NCBI RefSeq assembly: GCF_051020955.1
Contig: NC_135013.1
Location: forward strand, 43,281,087 to 43,345,086
Length of the DNA: 64,000 nucleotides
Direction: 5' to 3'
DNA from: Megalopta genalis
Lineage: Eukaryota; Arthropoda; Insecta; Hymenoptera; Halictidae
A program made the translations under genes and the position numbers. The notes below the pieces were generated by a model. That model had not been told where the DNA came from. It searched no databases and saw only the letters and a list, made by a program, of their open reading frames with translations. Every line of letters starts with the position of its first letter. Within the stretch, counting starts at the first letter, position 1. This document shows positions 22,670-35,576 of the stretch, piece by piece.

Positions 22670-22990
22670 TATCACTAATGGTAACGTCACGTCAAATTGA
22701 CTACATGATTAACTGATGAATTTAAAAATGGTGAGTTGATGTCAAATAAACTCCATATCAATAATAGTGACTTGACGTCAGTCTAACTCCATAACTATAG
22801 TGATACCACTAGCGATACGGAGTCAATTTGAAATCAAGTCACCATTAATTGATACTGATTCAATTTGACTTCAAATCACTACTATTGGTACTGGTGTTAA
22901 TTTATCTTCAAGTCACTATTATTGATACGAAGTTAATTTGGCATACATCACCACTAACGTTAGGAGTCAATTTGATGTACGTCACCATTG
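22670..22990. repeat. Minisatellite with inverted halves
   Basis: From about 22819 rightward, five diverged units of roughly 35-38 bases follow head to tail, built on GGAGTCAATTTGA then CAAGTCACTATTATTGATAC. From about 22670 to 22800, two to three units of the same sequence run in the opposite direction (TATCAATAATAGTGACTTGA). The array therefore mirrors itself around about 22810. Confidence 0.75.
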
Positions 22991-23196
22991 TAAGGTTAAC
23001 GCTCGCAGAATATATTAGAAAACATGAAAGGAAATTATACAAGAAGAAAGTCTTGTGAATCTTTCCACTCGGGACAATAACCCATCACATTTTTGGAAAA
23101 CTCTTATCATCAGGATGTACTAACAAAAACAACCGCGGATGATTTTCTAAAGTCCTCTATATCTATGACCGGTGACAGCTTTAATGACTTCAACCT

Positions 23197-23913
23197 ACAC
23201 CTTTTAAAACGCAATAATTTTCTCAAAATTGAACCTAATGACTTGCATGATGAAGGAACTAGTCTACTACGGCGTTAAGTTTTGTCACAATCTTGTTTAT
23301 CGCTTATTATACAAAAGAACATGCGCAATAAATAAACAAAATTTATGTTTCTACTTACTATAAGAAGTGCTTTAATATATGAGAAAACAATTGATTCAAT
23401 AATACTATCATAAACAATAAAAAGGAGCAATAATTTTTCTAATAATATCGTGGCCGAATATTAATGCGAGTCACTGTATATGTGTGCTGAAAATTTGATC
23501 AAAATCTGTTAACCCAGAGTCAAGCTACAGACATTGAACGATTTTAAAAATTGCAAATTTTTAATTTTAATACAATTTAGATTGCAAAAATCGTGATAAA
23601 ACTGCGATTTTTGCTATCTTTAATTTGTTGTAATTGACAACAACGTGATCCGATTTCGATCGAAGTTTTTCAACATCCATCTAAGTTATCCTGATCTACG
23701 AAAGACATTTTTTAAATTCTCGTTATAGGCTCAGATAAAAAATTAAAAAAACGAGAGATTTTTATTTTCTTGTCATTCCAAGTAATAGCAAAATTAAAAA
23801 GAAAATCATTTCAGTCATCATCTAGCAGACTAGTCTCTCTATCATTTAAAAAAAATTCGAATTATTTAGTTATTGCGTTTTAAAAGATGTACGAACGCTT
23901 TTGTGGACCACTA
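23197..23913. mobile_element. Foldback MITE family C, full-length copy in opposite orientation
   Basis: The right end reads in reverse TGGTCCACAAAAGCGTTCGT then ATCTTTTAAAACGCAATAAC, matching the family ends at 13951 and 19533. The left end begins at about 23199 (CTTTTAAAACGCAATAATTT) and lacks the outermost bases. The inner region shares AAAAATCGTGATAAAACTGC with the 19.5 kb copy as its reverse complement. Confidence 0.7.
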
Positions 23914-23969
23914 TATATTATAATAGTGATCTTTCTGACTAATTTCTAAGAAATTTTAGCCAACATTCA

Positions 23970-24180
23970 CTTCTTATTAAAAAGTTATTAACTAAACAGC
24001 AATGTAGATAATAAATCGAGATAAACCTTGCATTTCAAAGAGATATCTCCGATGACCTTGACTTTGAGATATGTTATGAACGTTGCTCTCTTGAGCAACC
24101 ACCAAGAGCTTCTAGCTGTCGCTTGGTTTTTATTAAACCGTTATTATCTAAACAGAAATTTACATAATAAATCGATAATG
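23970..24180. repeat. Imperfect direct repeat pair of about 45 bp
   Basis: GTTATTAACTAAACAGCAAT (about 23985) and GTTATTATCTAAACAGAAAT (about 24140) each lead into ATAATAAATCGA. The middle contains ATCTCCGATGACCTTGACTT, similar to the arms of the 7750-8375 foldback family. Confidence 0.45.
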
Positions 24181-25280
24181 CACGTAGGTAGAATATATTA
24201 TAAACAAATGTTTAGAATGTTCTTCATCTCGGGTACAATTTCGTTTTAGTTTCGTTTATCATCTGTATTACCATCGAGCCTTGCTTCATCTCGTCTCACA
24301 CGCATTTCCAATATCACTTTATTTATTGTCACTTGTGTGATTATTATTGATTTATAATAACTCAAGAAGTAAGAGAAGATGGAGTTAGAATTTTGAAAAG
24401 ACGTCTATAATCCATGATCTTAGATGCGCAGTCTAAGAAAAATGTTATGAGCGCAGACAATTTACAATTTTACCAGTTGCTTTCTGTTTGCCACAAATTT
24501 TATGATCACTTGTTTAGGAAATTACATCGAAGTGCTTCTACTTCCGAAAACTGATATATGACGTTTAAAAAAAGTAGATGATGCTGATCTACAGGAACTT
24601 GCTTCTGGATTTCGTACTCTACGGACAAGTTGCATAATTGTTTCATCTCGTTTAGAGTTCGCTAACTCCATCTCCGGTCACATACATTTTTGTTTCAAAC
24701 CGAGATGACAACACCTACAAATCGAATTGCTCACGAAACTACGAAAGTGTTTGGTCGCACGTTCCGGAATAAACCCTCTTCCCTCTATGTGGTCTCGTTG
24801 GCCAACTTCTCGTCTCTGCACAGAACACGCTGTTTCAATAGCAAACCTCTATTTTGAACTTTCGATCACGACACTACAAATTGTACTATTTGTTATACTG
24901 TGGCTTGTAAGGGACCACCAACTAGATAAAGGTATTCTGGTCAGTCGTATAGGTTCGTTAACAATCTGCACATTTTGGTCGGTGGTTTTAGCTCTGTCGG
25001 TGGTTTTATTTGCCACGCGTGTGCGGCGAAACGGTTTGGGTTGCCGACCGAAATTAAATAACGTCGGCGGATGATGCATAGTATAAGTGCATTGCAATTC
25101 TAAAATTTTCACAATATTTGCTTTTTTTCGAAAATGCGGTTCGTAGGGTAAATTGTCAATTGCTGTGCTCATTAAAGTGATGTCCGAAGTTTCCGATAAA
25201 TTAAATAGCTATATCGCATTTCTTAAAACAATTCAATTATATGTTGATGTCTTTCGGATAAATACCAAAAAAAATGTAAA
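24181..25280. other. Intergenic; higher-GC strip at 24640-25080 without recognised gene
   Basis: The strip 24640-25080 is somewhat GC-richer. A 115-codon + frame at 24727-25074 contains two hydrophobic stretches (LYFELSITTLQIVLFVILWL and VVLALSVVLFA). It matches no family I know, has no splice support and is opposed by an open minus frame, so I do not call it a gene. Confidence 0.35.
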
Positions 25281-25286
25281 TTAAAA

Positions 25287-25750
25287 TATACAGGGTGACC
25301 AATTTAAATTGATCCAGTCAAATATTTTCGAAATCGTCGATGATATTAAAAAAATTTTCAAGCAAAATTTGAATGGTTTTCGGGGGCTCGTAATCTGATA
25401 TTAATAAGGTTTTTCTAAGTGAACGCGCTGAAAACATATGAACGTCATCTTTAATTTTTCAATGGAATCATGTATTTTTTATTATAGTAGGCGGTTCAGC
25501 TCGTAATTCTCTTCATAAAAATACCAAAGCATTTATTGCGAAAAATCATTGGTTTAGGAGATATTTGAATTTTAGTATCTTGAAGAGACCGTGTAAATCT
25601 TTGCATTCAGGCTGGAGGTCGTATTTTTGAACACCAACTTTAGATAGATGAATGCTAACACTATGCATTACTACATTTCAAATATCTTCTAAACCAATGA
25701 TTTCTCGAAAAAAGATACCTAGTATCTTTATGACGAGAATGTCGAGTTGA
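25287..25750. mobile_element. Foldback element with TACAGGGTGACC end
   Basis: It starts at a TATACAGGGTGACC terminus. Inside, arm 25499-25577 (around AAATCATTGGTTTAGGAGAT) mirrors arm 25666-25747 (around ATCTTCTAAACCAATGATTT) across a spacer of about 90 bp. The outer right terminus was not found. It is non-coding. Confidence 0.6.
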
Positions 25751-25769
25751 ATCGATTTTCAAATTCAAA

Positions 25770-26060
25770 TATTGAAAGGTATCTTTTGATCGCTTTGATC
25801 AGAATAGTGGTAGATCAAAATATTAAAAGAAATCTCTTGACTCCTATGGTAAAAATAATGTTAAATTAATCTTTCCATTTAAAAACGTTTAAAGATATTT
25901 AAAGACATTTAAAAGAGATGTCTTTGGTCAAATTAGTATTGTGTGAAACTATTAAAAGGTTATTTTTTGATCCCTTCGGTACAAATAATATTAAATTAAA
26001 CTTTTCAAAGTATCTTTTGACTCCTACGGTAATAATGTTAAATTCTTTTTCAGAGGTGTC
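25770..26060. repeat. Degenerate tandem repeat (CTTTTGACTCCTACGGTA units)
   Basis: Four or so diverged units carry a TCTTTTGAYYSCTWYGGT core, followed by AATAATGTTAAATT and then a CTTTC-type spacer, at about 25780, 25835, 25965 and 26010. Spacing is irregular. Confidence 0.55.
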
Positions 26061-27390
26061 TTTGCTCCCCCTAAAATGTTAATATTTTAACGGCCAATTG
26101 ATCAGTTTTATCTACTACCGCAAGCAAATTTCACGTAAACACAGATTTCTCTATTCGTACAGAAATAAATCCGATTAATAACGATAATGTACTTTTCACT
26201 TTACTCTACGATCTAGTTAGCTGCGTTAACCACGTCTCACGTTCCACCAGGTCTCGTCTCGAGTCCTGGAACACGAGCAATAGCGAGCGCTCAACATGCC
26301 ATTTAAGTCTCTTTATCGGTACACGACACGAAAATCGTACTTCAATAGTTGGGATGCTTAACCTATCAACCTTCTCCAAGCATTAAGCTCTATTGTTGCA
26401 AACTGCTATAGTTTGCAACGTTCACTACCACATGATATGCGAAACCAGACGTTATGTAGACGTGGATTTACCCTTCCTGTGTACAGAATTTTATTATTTT
26501 CCGCAAGTTTCTCCCATATTGTTACATCGCAATTTGTAGCTAAAAAGACTAATTCAAGTTTATAAAACATGAATGAAGATACATTTTTATTTGATTGTTG
26601 CCTCGGTTGTGCAATGTTATGAATATTTAAAAAATTTCACTGCATTTTGTATCATTCGAAAATCAGGTTAAGCAGAAAATACGCATCGTTTCATATTATA
26701 AGGTAACGGTTATAGTTTTAAACAATTAGAATAAACTCAATTTTATTCAATTATCTTTAGATAACTTATTCCATTGCATATTCTATACAGGAAAAACATA
26801 CATTATCCTAACCTTGACATAACCTTGAGCCTTCCTCGAAACGGAACAAACTCTCTACTAAATCCAATAGAAGTATTTTTACAATTTTACGCAACCTGTT
26901 CAAGTTGTTACGGATAGACTAATCATTATGCAAAATAAAAATTATATAATCCAATTGTGAGGAACAGAAATAAAATAAAAAAATGTATTCTTCTTCTAAT
27001 AATTTTAACGAATTAAAGAAAAGGTAACAATGTTCTGAAAATTTTCCAACGTATTTACGGTTTGGTATTATTTCTAGTTATATTTATATATTGTTATTTA
27101 TTTCTAGTTATGAGTAGACTGATGTATTTGTGGAACGTTCAGATTTTTAATATACAAGAAAACGCATAAATTGACGAGGTTAAATAGCATTTTTGCTTTC
27201 TTTTCGCAACGAGCGATATTTCATTTGACGAAGGAAACTTTTTTTTAAACCTAATTTCTGTAAAATAACGTATGAAAATAAAAATTTGTATAAACATCCA
27301 CAGTCTAGTTATGAGATTATTCGTTACAAGTTCTTTTAAAAGAACTTCCCGCGAAATAAACAGTAACGCTTTGCATCGACAAAGCGTCAG
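26061..27390. other. AT-rich intergenic sequence, small GC-richer strip at 26215-26330
   Basis: The strip around GTCTCGTCTCGAGTCCTGGA (26250) is CpG-richer but has no long frame. The rest is low-complexity AT-rich DNA with no recognised feature. Confidence 0.45.
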
Positions 27391-27394
27391 CCTT

Positions 27395-27680
27395 TTAAAT
27401 ACAGTCGATACTTTCAAACGTTCTATGCAAATCGAGAATTTGTAACTCAATCGCTAAATGTTTCTTTTTTCTAGTTTGTAGAACGTGAAACCAGCAAACG
27501 CAGAAAACCTTTACAAAAGCATCGATCTCATGCGACAACACAGTTCCCAACGCAATAGTATTTGTGTCCGCTTGGAGAACGACGCGACGCGACGGTTTAA
27601 AATGCAGACACGAGAGAGTAGAGGCGGCCACGATCATGAATCTTAATGTTTCGAAGGCAAATTGTTACTCGACCCCCTAT
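27395..27680 (-). pseudogene. Ty3/gypsy pol fragment (RT end and RNase H start)
   Basis: Read on the minus strand, the translation FAFETLRFMIVAASTLSCLH then RRVVLQADTNTIALGTVLSH matches the region linking reverse transcriptase to RNase H in Ty3/gypsy polyproteins. There the usual pattern is an EAF..LK..L..APVL..PDF block followed by F.LQTDAS..ALGAVLSQ. The first RNase H catalytic aspartate is present (QAD). A later HLAIELQILDL fits the conserved YSAIELE.LA segment, here with Y changed to L or lost. No protease, integrase or LTR was found beside it. The + strand frame over the same bases is a shadow. It is an isolated, decayed retrotransposon piece. Confidence 0.7.
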
Positions 27681-28010
27681 ATCCACCGTAGCCGTTTCCG
27701 CAGTAAGAAGCTTAATGGTTCCGCGGTTGTTTCAAAATCCAGTAGGAACCGATGCGACACGACGTGTCGGTGCTATGAGGTCATCACGGCAAATCGACTC
27801 AATTGTCGAAATTTATAGTCTCCTGAAACGGCAGAGTGGCTGCTATTTTATTCACGTTAACCCCGAATCGCTCACAGTTTATCATGGGCCGCAGCTATTG
27901 CATCTGCTGTTGATAGAATTCTCATTTTTTCAGATTTATGTGAAATCGCGTAAAATACATAATTATTTAAATAATCATACAGATCACAAAAAAAGCAATA
28001 GGGAACCAAC

Positions 28011-28210
28011 TAAATATTAAGTTGTATTGTATTGATGATAATTTCATAAATATAAGTGCAGATATATTAACTTTTTTTTAAATTTATTTCGCACAAAACT
28101 TTAAAAATTATGTAATATTAATATAATAACCATATTAATTGAAATTTTATTATTTAAATAATTATGTGTTTCGCTAAATACATTGTAACGAATCACCTAC
28201 TAATAACAAA
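28011..28210. repeat. Dispersed repeat H, copy 2 (partner at 15161-15380)
   Basis: Same order and orientation of shared words as copy 1, including AATATTAATATAATAACCAT and ATTGTAACGAATCACCTACT. Confidence 0.6.
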
Positions 28211-31200
28211 AATAAGAAGAATATATCATTCTAATTGACAGAGTTATACAGAACCGACAAATCTCATCATTTTTAAAAGTAGACTGCAGATTTTATGTAT
28301 TTATGAGAAAAACAACTAGATCAAATGCAACACAATAGGAACATTCAAAGAATCTAAAAATATTCTTGCTCTATTTCCAATTCAATTAAATGATTAACCT
28401 CTTATGTGACTAGCTCCTGTCAGTCACGTGTAACGCACGCATGTTGCTCGATAACATTTATTAAAGTCAAATATTGTGTATGCCATTTTATTTTACTATT
28501 TACTTTATTATACTTTTCTAACTATGGAACAACTGGAAAGAGGTTAAGGAGATCAGGAAGGTAAGGAAAGAAAATTAATGTCTGCATTCGTGCAATTAAT
28601 GCAGAACAGGGAACATTAATTCAACGATTTAAACCCTTGCCATAACATTTTCATCAGAGTTACGACGATTAAAAATTCATTGCTTTGTAAGAATTTCTTG
28701 GATGAAAAGGAAATTTTATATTTATTGTGTGTCTACTTGAATGCCTTTTATTTATTTGATTTCTCATATTTTATGATATATTGAGGACAAGAGAACAGAA
28801 TTTCGTTCCGATTTTTAAGTTTTAAATGAACAGAATAACGTTTATACTTAACAGGTTCATTACTAGAAATTTCCAACCTGTGTGATAACGCTGAGCTGAG
28901 TACGAAACAAATCGTCTTAAACTTGAGTTGAGAACCTAACCCTGACTTATTCGTCTCTTCAGCCAACCACTTGTTTGAGTAGAGACAAGTACTATTAGCC
29001 ACTCCTCTAATTTGTCTTCGTAATCTCTTGTTCGTCTTTATTCCCTATAGCATTAGAAGTGTTTCATGGATTTGATATATTGATAGAAATGGAAATTGTT
29101 TATAACTTTATCAGAGAGCTGAATATTTTAGTTTCTGAACAATCTGTTATACAGAGTGTTTAAAATTTGGATGACATTGTTCTTTTATTCCTATTTGTTT
29201 GTTAATCTGCTAACCGACAGTAAGTAAATCAGTATTAAAAAGTATTAAAAAATAACGCGTCGATGATAATATAAGATTTTGTCAATAGACTCTGTTGCTT
29301 TTGTAAAAAGGCAAGAATAGAACCTAATCCATACTAAAATTCATTTCAATGCCGCCCTATGAGGTACGATGCATTTTTGATTATTGTCTTACTTATCGGG
29401 AATAAAAACTACATTTAAAGGGCTAAAATAGTCACGTGACTTTACGGATTCAGCAGGCCGGTATCTCCTGTGCAGATTTCATTACAGAAATGGTATTATC
29501 TAGAGATGTTATTATCTAGCTGATTGATAAATACGAGATGGAGCCACCGGCGTTTTCTAGTAAAGGAATGGAAAAGAAACTCAATTTAAATATGTAACAT
29601 CTTAATAAATAACGCCTTAATAAGTAACCACATCTTAATGAATTATTGCAGATCAAAAATTAAAAAAACTAAACGAAGAAGTGAAGCTAATTCGAGCCAT
29701 GCGTAACAATTTTGAACTTAAATTATTTAGAACTATCTTACATTACTCTTATACGTTTAATTATGCGTGATTACGCATATGCATTTTTTCAAGCTGTCTC
29801 TTTGATGTTTTATATCATGTTCGATATAAAAGCTAAGCCCATAGCCAGTGCAACATAAACTACAGGTATCACCACATCCCAATTACAACAACACAATCAC
29901 GTAATAGTTATAAATGAGATTTGTGAAATAATTTAAAACAGGCTTAACAGTAAACCTGCCGAGTATTAAAAGTGACGAATATGTGTTGCTCTGCAAGAAT
30001 GACAGGATTGAATTTATTTAGATTTTTCACACGCATTTACAATGCGTACTTGGATTAAGCAATTTATTCAATCATTTCCTAGGAAAGAGAGTCTTTATAA
30101 TTCCAGCAAAATGTAGAACCGGCCATTTTGACCGGTGATGGTAGGTTTAGTATTACGCTTGGGGTGACACCTGAACAAAAATGAAAAAGAGAAGATACAT
30201 TCGATAAATGGTGATCCACTCGCTGTTTTGATCCTTTCTCTTTCGAAGAGAATTTCCCATTGAAAAATATTCTTATATAAAGACAAATCTTGGGAAGTGT
30301 ATACCCATCATTTTGTCAGTAACTGTGTCCTCTACTTTTATCGTGTCGCTATAGAGTCTATCTCCTTAAGGACTGTTTTCACCCTTTCAACATGGATAAT
30401 CCATGATAAAAATATTGCTTGTCAAATATTTTTCCAAGAACTGCCTCTCACGTAAATTTGATCAAAATCGGACTAAAGATTTTGTATATATCATATTTTT
30501 TGAAGTAACACATAAAGCTCATCATTATTCATCTATTGCGTTATCTTTCAGTCAAAAACTTTTAAAGAGTATTTGTAAAATACAAAATTATAATTATGTT
30601 TGAGATAAACACAAAATCATTAAAATGTTTAAATTTTAACGCACAAATTTTGCACACATCATTTTCTGAACATGTGTCATAGTTTAGTGAGGTAAGACCA
30701 GTAAAAATAGAAAGTCGGACATTAGTACCATTCTAATTGACGATCACATTTGGGAAGTTTCGCCGAGTGTAACATTCGTCGCGAATTAATTCCTGTAATG
30801 CACAGCCACGAGAAGTACCGATCACATCAGTGGAAGAATATTCAATACGAAGGCGCAACGTGTGAATTCTAGATTGGCTTCTAATACTCCAAAACGATTT
30901 CGAATTTCACGATATTATCGATTCCCGATATGCGTGGATTGTGATTGTCAAGGATTCGCGCGAAAATATAACGGTTTCTGTTCCTAATTCTGCACCTGAA
31001 ACGAACCTGTTCCATGCTACGATTGACAGTTCCCGTGGTGTAAGGGAAATAGCATGTGCCATTCGACAGGTTCTATTTTCATTGCATCTGTCATGCGGAA
31101 CACCAAATCGTGACTAGCAAACATCATCGGAGAAGCTGAATCGATGAGTGTGCGAATCATATAAGCCATCGCATAGAATTTGCTACAGTGAGTATTGATA

Positions 31201-33070
31201 ATATTCAGACACTTTTTGAAGCGTGGCAACCTTTTCTTAAAACTGAACCAAATGACTTAAATTTATCTGACGTGTTAGACTGACTGGTTTACTAGACAAT
31301 GAGCAGACAATTTTTTTCAAAAATTGAAATTGTTTGGAATTGTATTCGAGTTTTGTTGATTACTCTCCCTCTCTCTCTCTCTCTCCCTCTCTCAAAAGTG
31401 AAGACAAAAGTGAAGAGGAAGATCTGATAATTGAAATGTGAAGTAGCATGAGATCTGTTTGTGCAACTTCTAAAAATATGAATTTCACTAAAAATCTTAT
31501 AAAAACAATTCTTAAATATTCAGATATAAAAATTAATACAAATAGTCTTCTAAAATATTGAATATTAAACCAAAAAACCCTTCCATTAAATCAAATGGTG
31601 TACGATTTAATTCAAATAATATACTAATTAAAAGTATTAGACAAATAATAGGAAAAAGAATAAAAATAAATGTATCTATTTCTTGAAATCTAATAAAGAA
31701 AACCTTTCAACTGTTATGATTAAATTCAAAATAATTTAACTTCAAGACAAACTGACTGAACGACAGGACAGATAGCCGAACTGAGTCGCGTCACGATTGT
31801 AGTTCAGAATTATAACGTTCACCCATTAGACGCGGCACGCAGCTATGCGGAACTCTCGTGCATGGGTCGCCTGCCCCCGCTTCTTGTGTAGCCTCTATTT
31901 TACCGTGAACACTGGTCCAGACACGCTAGGAGCCCCCAAGCAGTTCCTTTGATGTATCATTTCCTTAGTGAACAGTATTCGTTGCTACTCCTTAGAAAAA
32001 AAGTGCTCCTTAGTTTTGTATTTCTATGTGTAATGCGCGCATTTTTCCATTTCATATTTACTCTAAACCTAACTATAAACTTCATTAAATTTCACGCTTG
32101 AAATTTCTAACAATAATCACATAAAATACGTAAAATGTTAAAATTTGAAAAAGTAGCTACCCATGTGATAAATTCTGAACGATGTAACGAAAAATTACGT
32201 GATAAGAGATAACAGTCATTACGATACCATTATATCCTGCCTGTTTTCTTCCCATGCGGGCTGACATTAATTTGGGATTAGCTGAATCGGTCTCAATTAG
32301 GAACTCTCATTTGTATTCCCTGTCGATCCGTTTCAATTTTGTCATTAGCAAATGCCTGGGGTACTGTTAGATCTCTCACGAATAATTGACCTTCTAGAAT
32401 GTGGGTAAATGTAACGAAAAAAATTCTTTGTTCGCGACAATATGCCTCTAATAGCCTGCGATAATCTTCTGTAATTAATTCCCAGGATTTCCCAAATATA
32501 GCGACGATGTAAAATGGTGAACTCTCTCAGTTAATGTTTTACCAATCTATTAAGTATAATATTAAAATATAAAGACGAATTTCTACACTAATTTCACTTT
32601 AATATATATTAATTATTTTATTTTACTTAAGAATAATAGTTTATTTAACAATATTTGAATATGATTCAAATTCTTTCTGTTATAATTTCTTTTGTTACAG
32701 AAGTACTGATAATCCCTTAATTTCTCTACGCGATATAATGACTCTGTGACCAGATTTAAAAATATAAAAGAAGATAATAGCCGTAGTAGCTTTGAAAACA
32801 TTTCTGGAATTCAAAACAATATCAAAATTAAGGAATTCAAGAGAAAAAGATAACAAAGACAATTCGTTGATTTGCCGTTACGAAAATACAATTATTTCAG
32901 AAAAAGATGTCAATGCTTTGAATCAATACAATGTAACATATTTTATTTAAATCTGAAATTCCGACATTTATAAAATTATTCAAGAAGTGTGACAGCTGCA
33001 TAAACAAAGTATCAATAACGAAAATAAAAACTGTTGTATGTATTAACATAGCACAATTTCAGAAGAAAAG
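28211..33070. other. Intergenic sequence, largely featureless
   Basis: No exon or RNA gene was recognised. Items seen: a diverged end of MITE family C at about 31205-31330; a (CT)n run at 31367-31395; a GC-richer strip at 31790-31960 (GGTCGCCTGCCCCCGCTTCT) with no long frame; and a mildly CpG-rich strip at 30740-31010 with no usable frame. Confidence 0.45.
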
Positions 33071-33074
33071 TGAA

Positions 33075-33294
33075 TACAGTAAATTCTCCCTAATTGATGC
33101 TCAAAATTGTGCACAAAAATGGACAGTTTGGGAAGAGGAGATACGATTATTCGAGTCTTGCGGCTCGTTTTTATAGTTACACATTATCAACAACTATAAA
33201 AACGAGCCGCAAGACTCGAATAATCGGATCTCCTCTTCTCAAATTGCCCATTTTTGTGCACAATTTGAGCATCAATTAGGGAGAATTTACTGTA
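33075..33294. mobile_element. Palindromic MITE, TACAGTAAATTCTCCC family, copy 2
   Basis: The ends TACAGTAAATTCTCCCTAAT and its mirror are exact inverted copies over their outer bases, and the entire 220 bp is a near-perfect palindrome with a short loop around CACATTATCAACAAC. TA lies at both ends. The few arm mismatches point to recent insertion. It is the same family as 22372-22590. Confidence 0.9.
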
Positions 33295-33299
33295 TATTG

Positions 33300-34590
33300 A
33301 TAATTCCTAATATCTACAGGAATCATTGAGTTCATTAATTTTGTTCCTTATACTATAACGAGGAAAGCTAACAATATTCCTTCTATCTCCTTTAATGCAT
33401 ACTGCAATTAATTTACGGTCAGTTAATGAAAATTCGAAGTTTACGTAAAACAGCTTTCATTAGTAAATTGTACTACATTAATTAATTTCATAAATTAAAT
33501 ACTATTTCCCATCATATATTTCGTAACGTAAAATAATCATGTCCACGAGAATGAAAATGAAGGTATTCATGGTTTATGAGATTTTCTGTAATGTAAACCG
33601 TTTGGTAATAATGTTCTGTAATTAATTATAATGTAGAAAATGTATTATGTGAATCATTAGTATTATACTATGTTTTATGTTTTCGTTATTCATACTCGAA
33701 AATTATATCAGAATTACTCTTTGAAATCATCTTATCGTATGTTTTTTTTTTAATATTTCAGTGAAATAAGATTATTCAATATATTCATGCAGCATAAATT
33801 TATTCGCTTCTTCTTTTCGTTATTATAATATTTGCACGAATTCCATGTTTCACTCTAATCATGCACAGATGCACTGATCATGAAACTATCAATGTGCAGA
33901 CGCGAGACCACATAAATCGTGTCATTCGCAAACTGCTTGTAATAGCACTTTTAATATCAGTAAGACAACATTCGCCTTAAGACAAATTTCGTCAGCTAAA
34001 CTAGCTACACAAATGCATTCAAAACTAAGAACGATTCATTTTCAAGAAATATTATTTAAACTAATCTTGCGCTTCGATTCATGGAAAGATTATAAATGAT
34101 TCTCAAGGGAAAAACTCGCAATGTTTCCCAGAAAAGTGATTTTCACAATTTTCGATTCATCGAGAACGACAGGAGTATCAAATAAATAAACATAATTAAA
34201 CAGTCATTACTTACCATGGATTTTGCGAAATACGATCCTAACTGCAATGGAATACTCGTGTTTGCTCTGGCATCGTTGCAATCGGATAAGGGATGGTATT
34301 TAATTAAACGTTCGACAGATCAACTGTACTAAATTCCCTTGATCGTGATAGGTGGCAGTACCTCCATCTCTGGAACAATTGAACGTGATACATCGTCGTT
34401 TACTTCTATTATTGAATTGCTATTGGAACGTTCGATATTAGTCGCACGTTTTCGATTAAACAATTGATACGGTATCAAAACATCGATGTGTATCATGTTT
34501 ATTACGAAATAAAATCAGATCAAACGTAATATGATTAAAGACGCGACATTTTCTACATTTTTTTCTTAATAAAAATTACACTTCTTTAGT
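33300..34590. other. AT-rich intergenic sequence, nothing recognised
   Basis: Both strands were scanned. No exon, RNA gene or paired repeat was seen. Confidence 0.45.
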
Positions 34591-34597
34591 CATAGAA

Positions 34598-34853
34598 AGA
34601 CTGCAGACTTTTATGCGAAATAAAACTTGTCTACATTAATTGTGAAAAACACAGACAGCTTTGATAAGGACGTCTTTCCTGTTTTAATAATAGTACTTTA
34701 TTTATTAATGCTTTAAGCCAGATGATTTATTTAGGAAGCACAGGATTGTTATACGTACATTGTTCAAGGAAATTATAAATTATTCTACGGTAATGAGTTA
34801 AAAATAGTGTAACAATATTCTTACATTCTTCTAATACATAAAATCCACAGTCT
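34598..34853. mobile_element. MITE family B, 256 bp copy
   Basis: AGACTGCAGACTTTTATGCG at the left mirrors ACATAAAATCCACAGTCTAG at the right. The body is AT-rich and non-coding and slightly longer than in other copies. Confidence 0.65.
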
Positions 34854-35525
34854 AGTCGCAAGTAAAAACTGATTTGATTACTTTAGTTTGAGTACTTTGA
34901 TTTGATTTGATTACTGCAATTAAAAATTTTTAATGAAACATTTCTCTCATGAATATGGTATTCGAGAATTTTAGCTTTTACAATACATGATGAAAAAGTT
35001 AGTTGAGCTGAATTTTAACTTGGTAATTTATTCTACTTACGACGGTTCTAGTGGAAATGGAAAGAATATCCGTAAAATAGTGAATTCCTTGCGCAGAATG
35101 ACTCTGCGTTAATCCGGGCCAGTGTTGGCAATATTTAAATAAATTATTGTTGTTAAAAGTAAAAATAATTATTTCTTGTTTGAACAAATCTAAATAAATT
35201 GTTGAAACTAATATAATTAGTTAATCCGATTTGTACCGTAACACTATTGAAATATGGACATAAAGAGTATATGTTTCATCAATTTTTATACTTGTAACAT
35301 TTGTTAAAATAAATGCGACAGGTAGAATTGCTCCAATTAAAAATTAACAAGTAAAACCCAAAAATGTGAAGACAATAGAGAAATTCAAGAATATTGCTAT
35401 TTTATATATATAGACTTGTCACAATCATGAACAAAAGAATTCATTTTTATTTACATTCTGCTTCACGCAATTGTTATTATATTATTATATTTTATTATCA
35501 TTATTATTTCTGTTTTTTGTTGCAG

Positions 35526-35576
35526 TAGTTATGACGCAATGAAAGGAGAAGAATGCAGCACGGCAAATGAGGCTAG
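35526..35576 (+). promoter_or_regulatory. 5' leader of the FN3 gene with four upstream ATGs
   Basis: A strong acceptor-like tract (TTTCTGTTTTTTGTTGCAG, ending at 35525) suggests the exon starts at 35526 and that at least one non-coding exon lies further upstream, not identified. ATGs at 35531, 35539, 35553 and 35567 all precede the main start in other frames. The first and third encode very short peptides. The second ends in a TGA overlapping the 35577 ATG. The fourth opens a frame to 35770 that overlaps the main coding sequence. Such leaders usually reduce initiation at the main start. Confidence 0.5.

Noticed and set aside
24727..25074. 115-codon frame with two hydrophobic stretches
   Set aside because: No recognised family, an opposing frame is also open, and no splice or promoter support was seen.
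27564..28020. Two + strand frames of 84 and 124 codons
   Set aside because: Over 27564-27680 they are shadows of the minus-strand gypsy pol fragment; beyond that there is no family resemblance.
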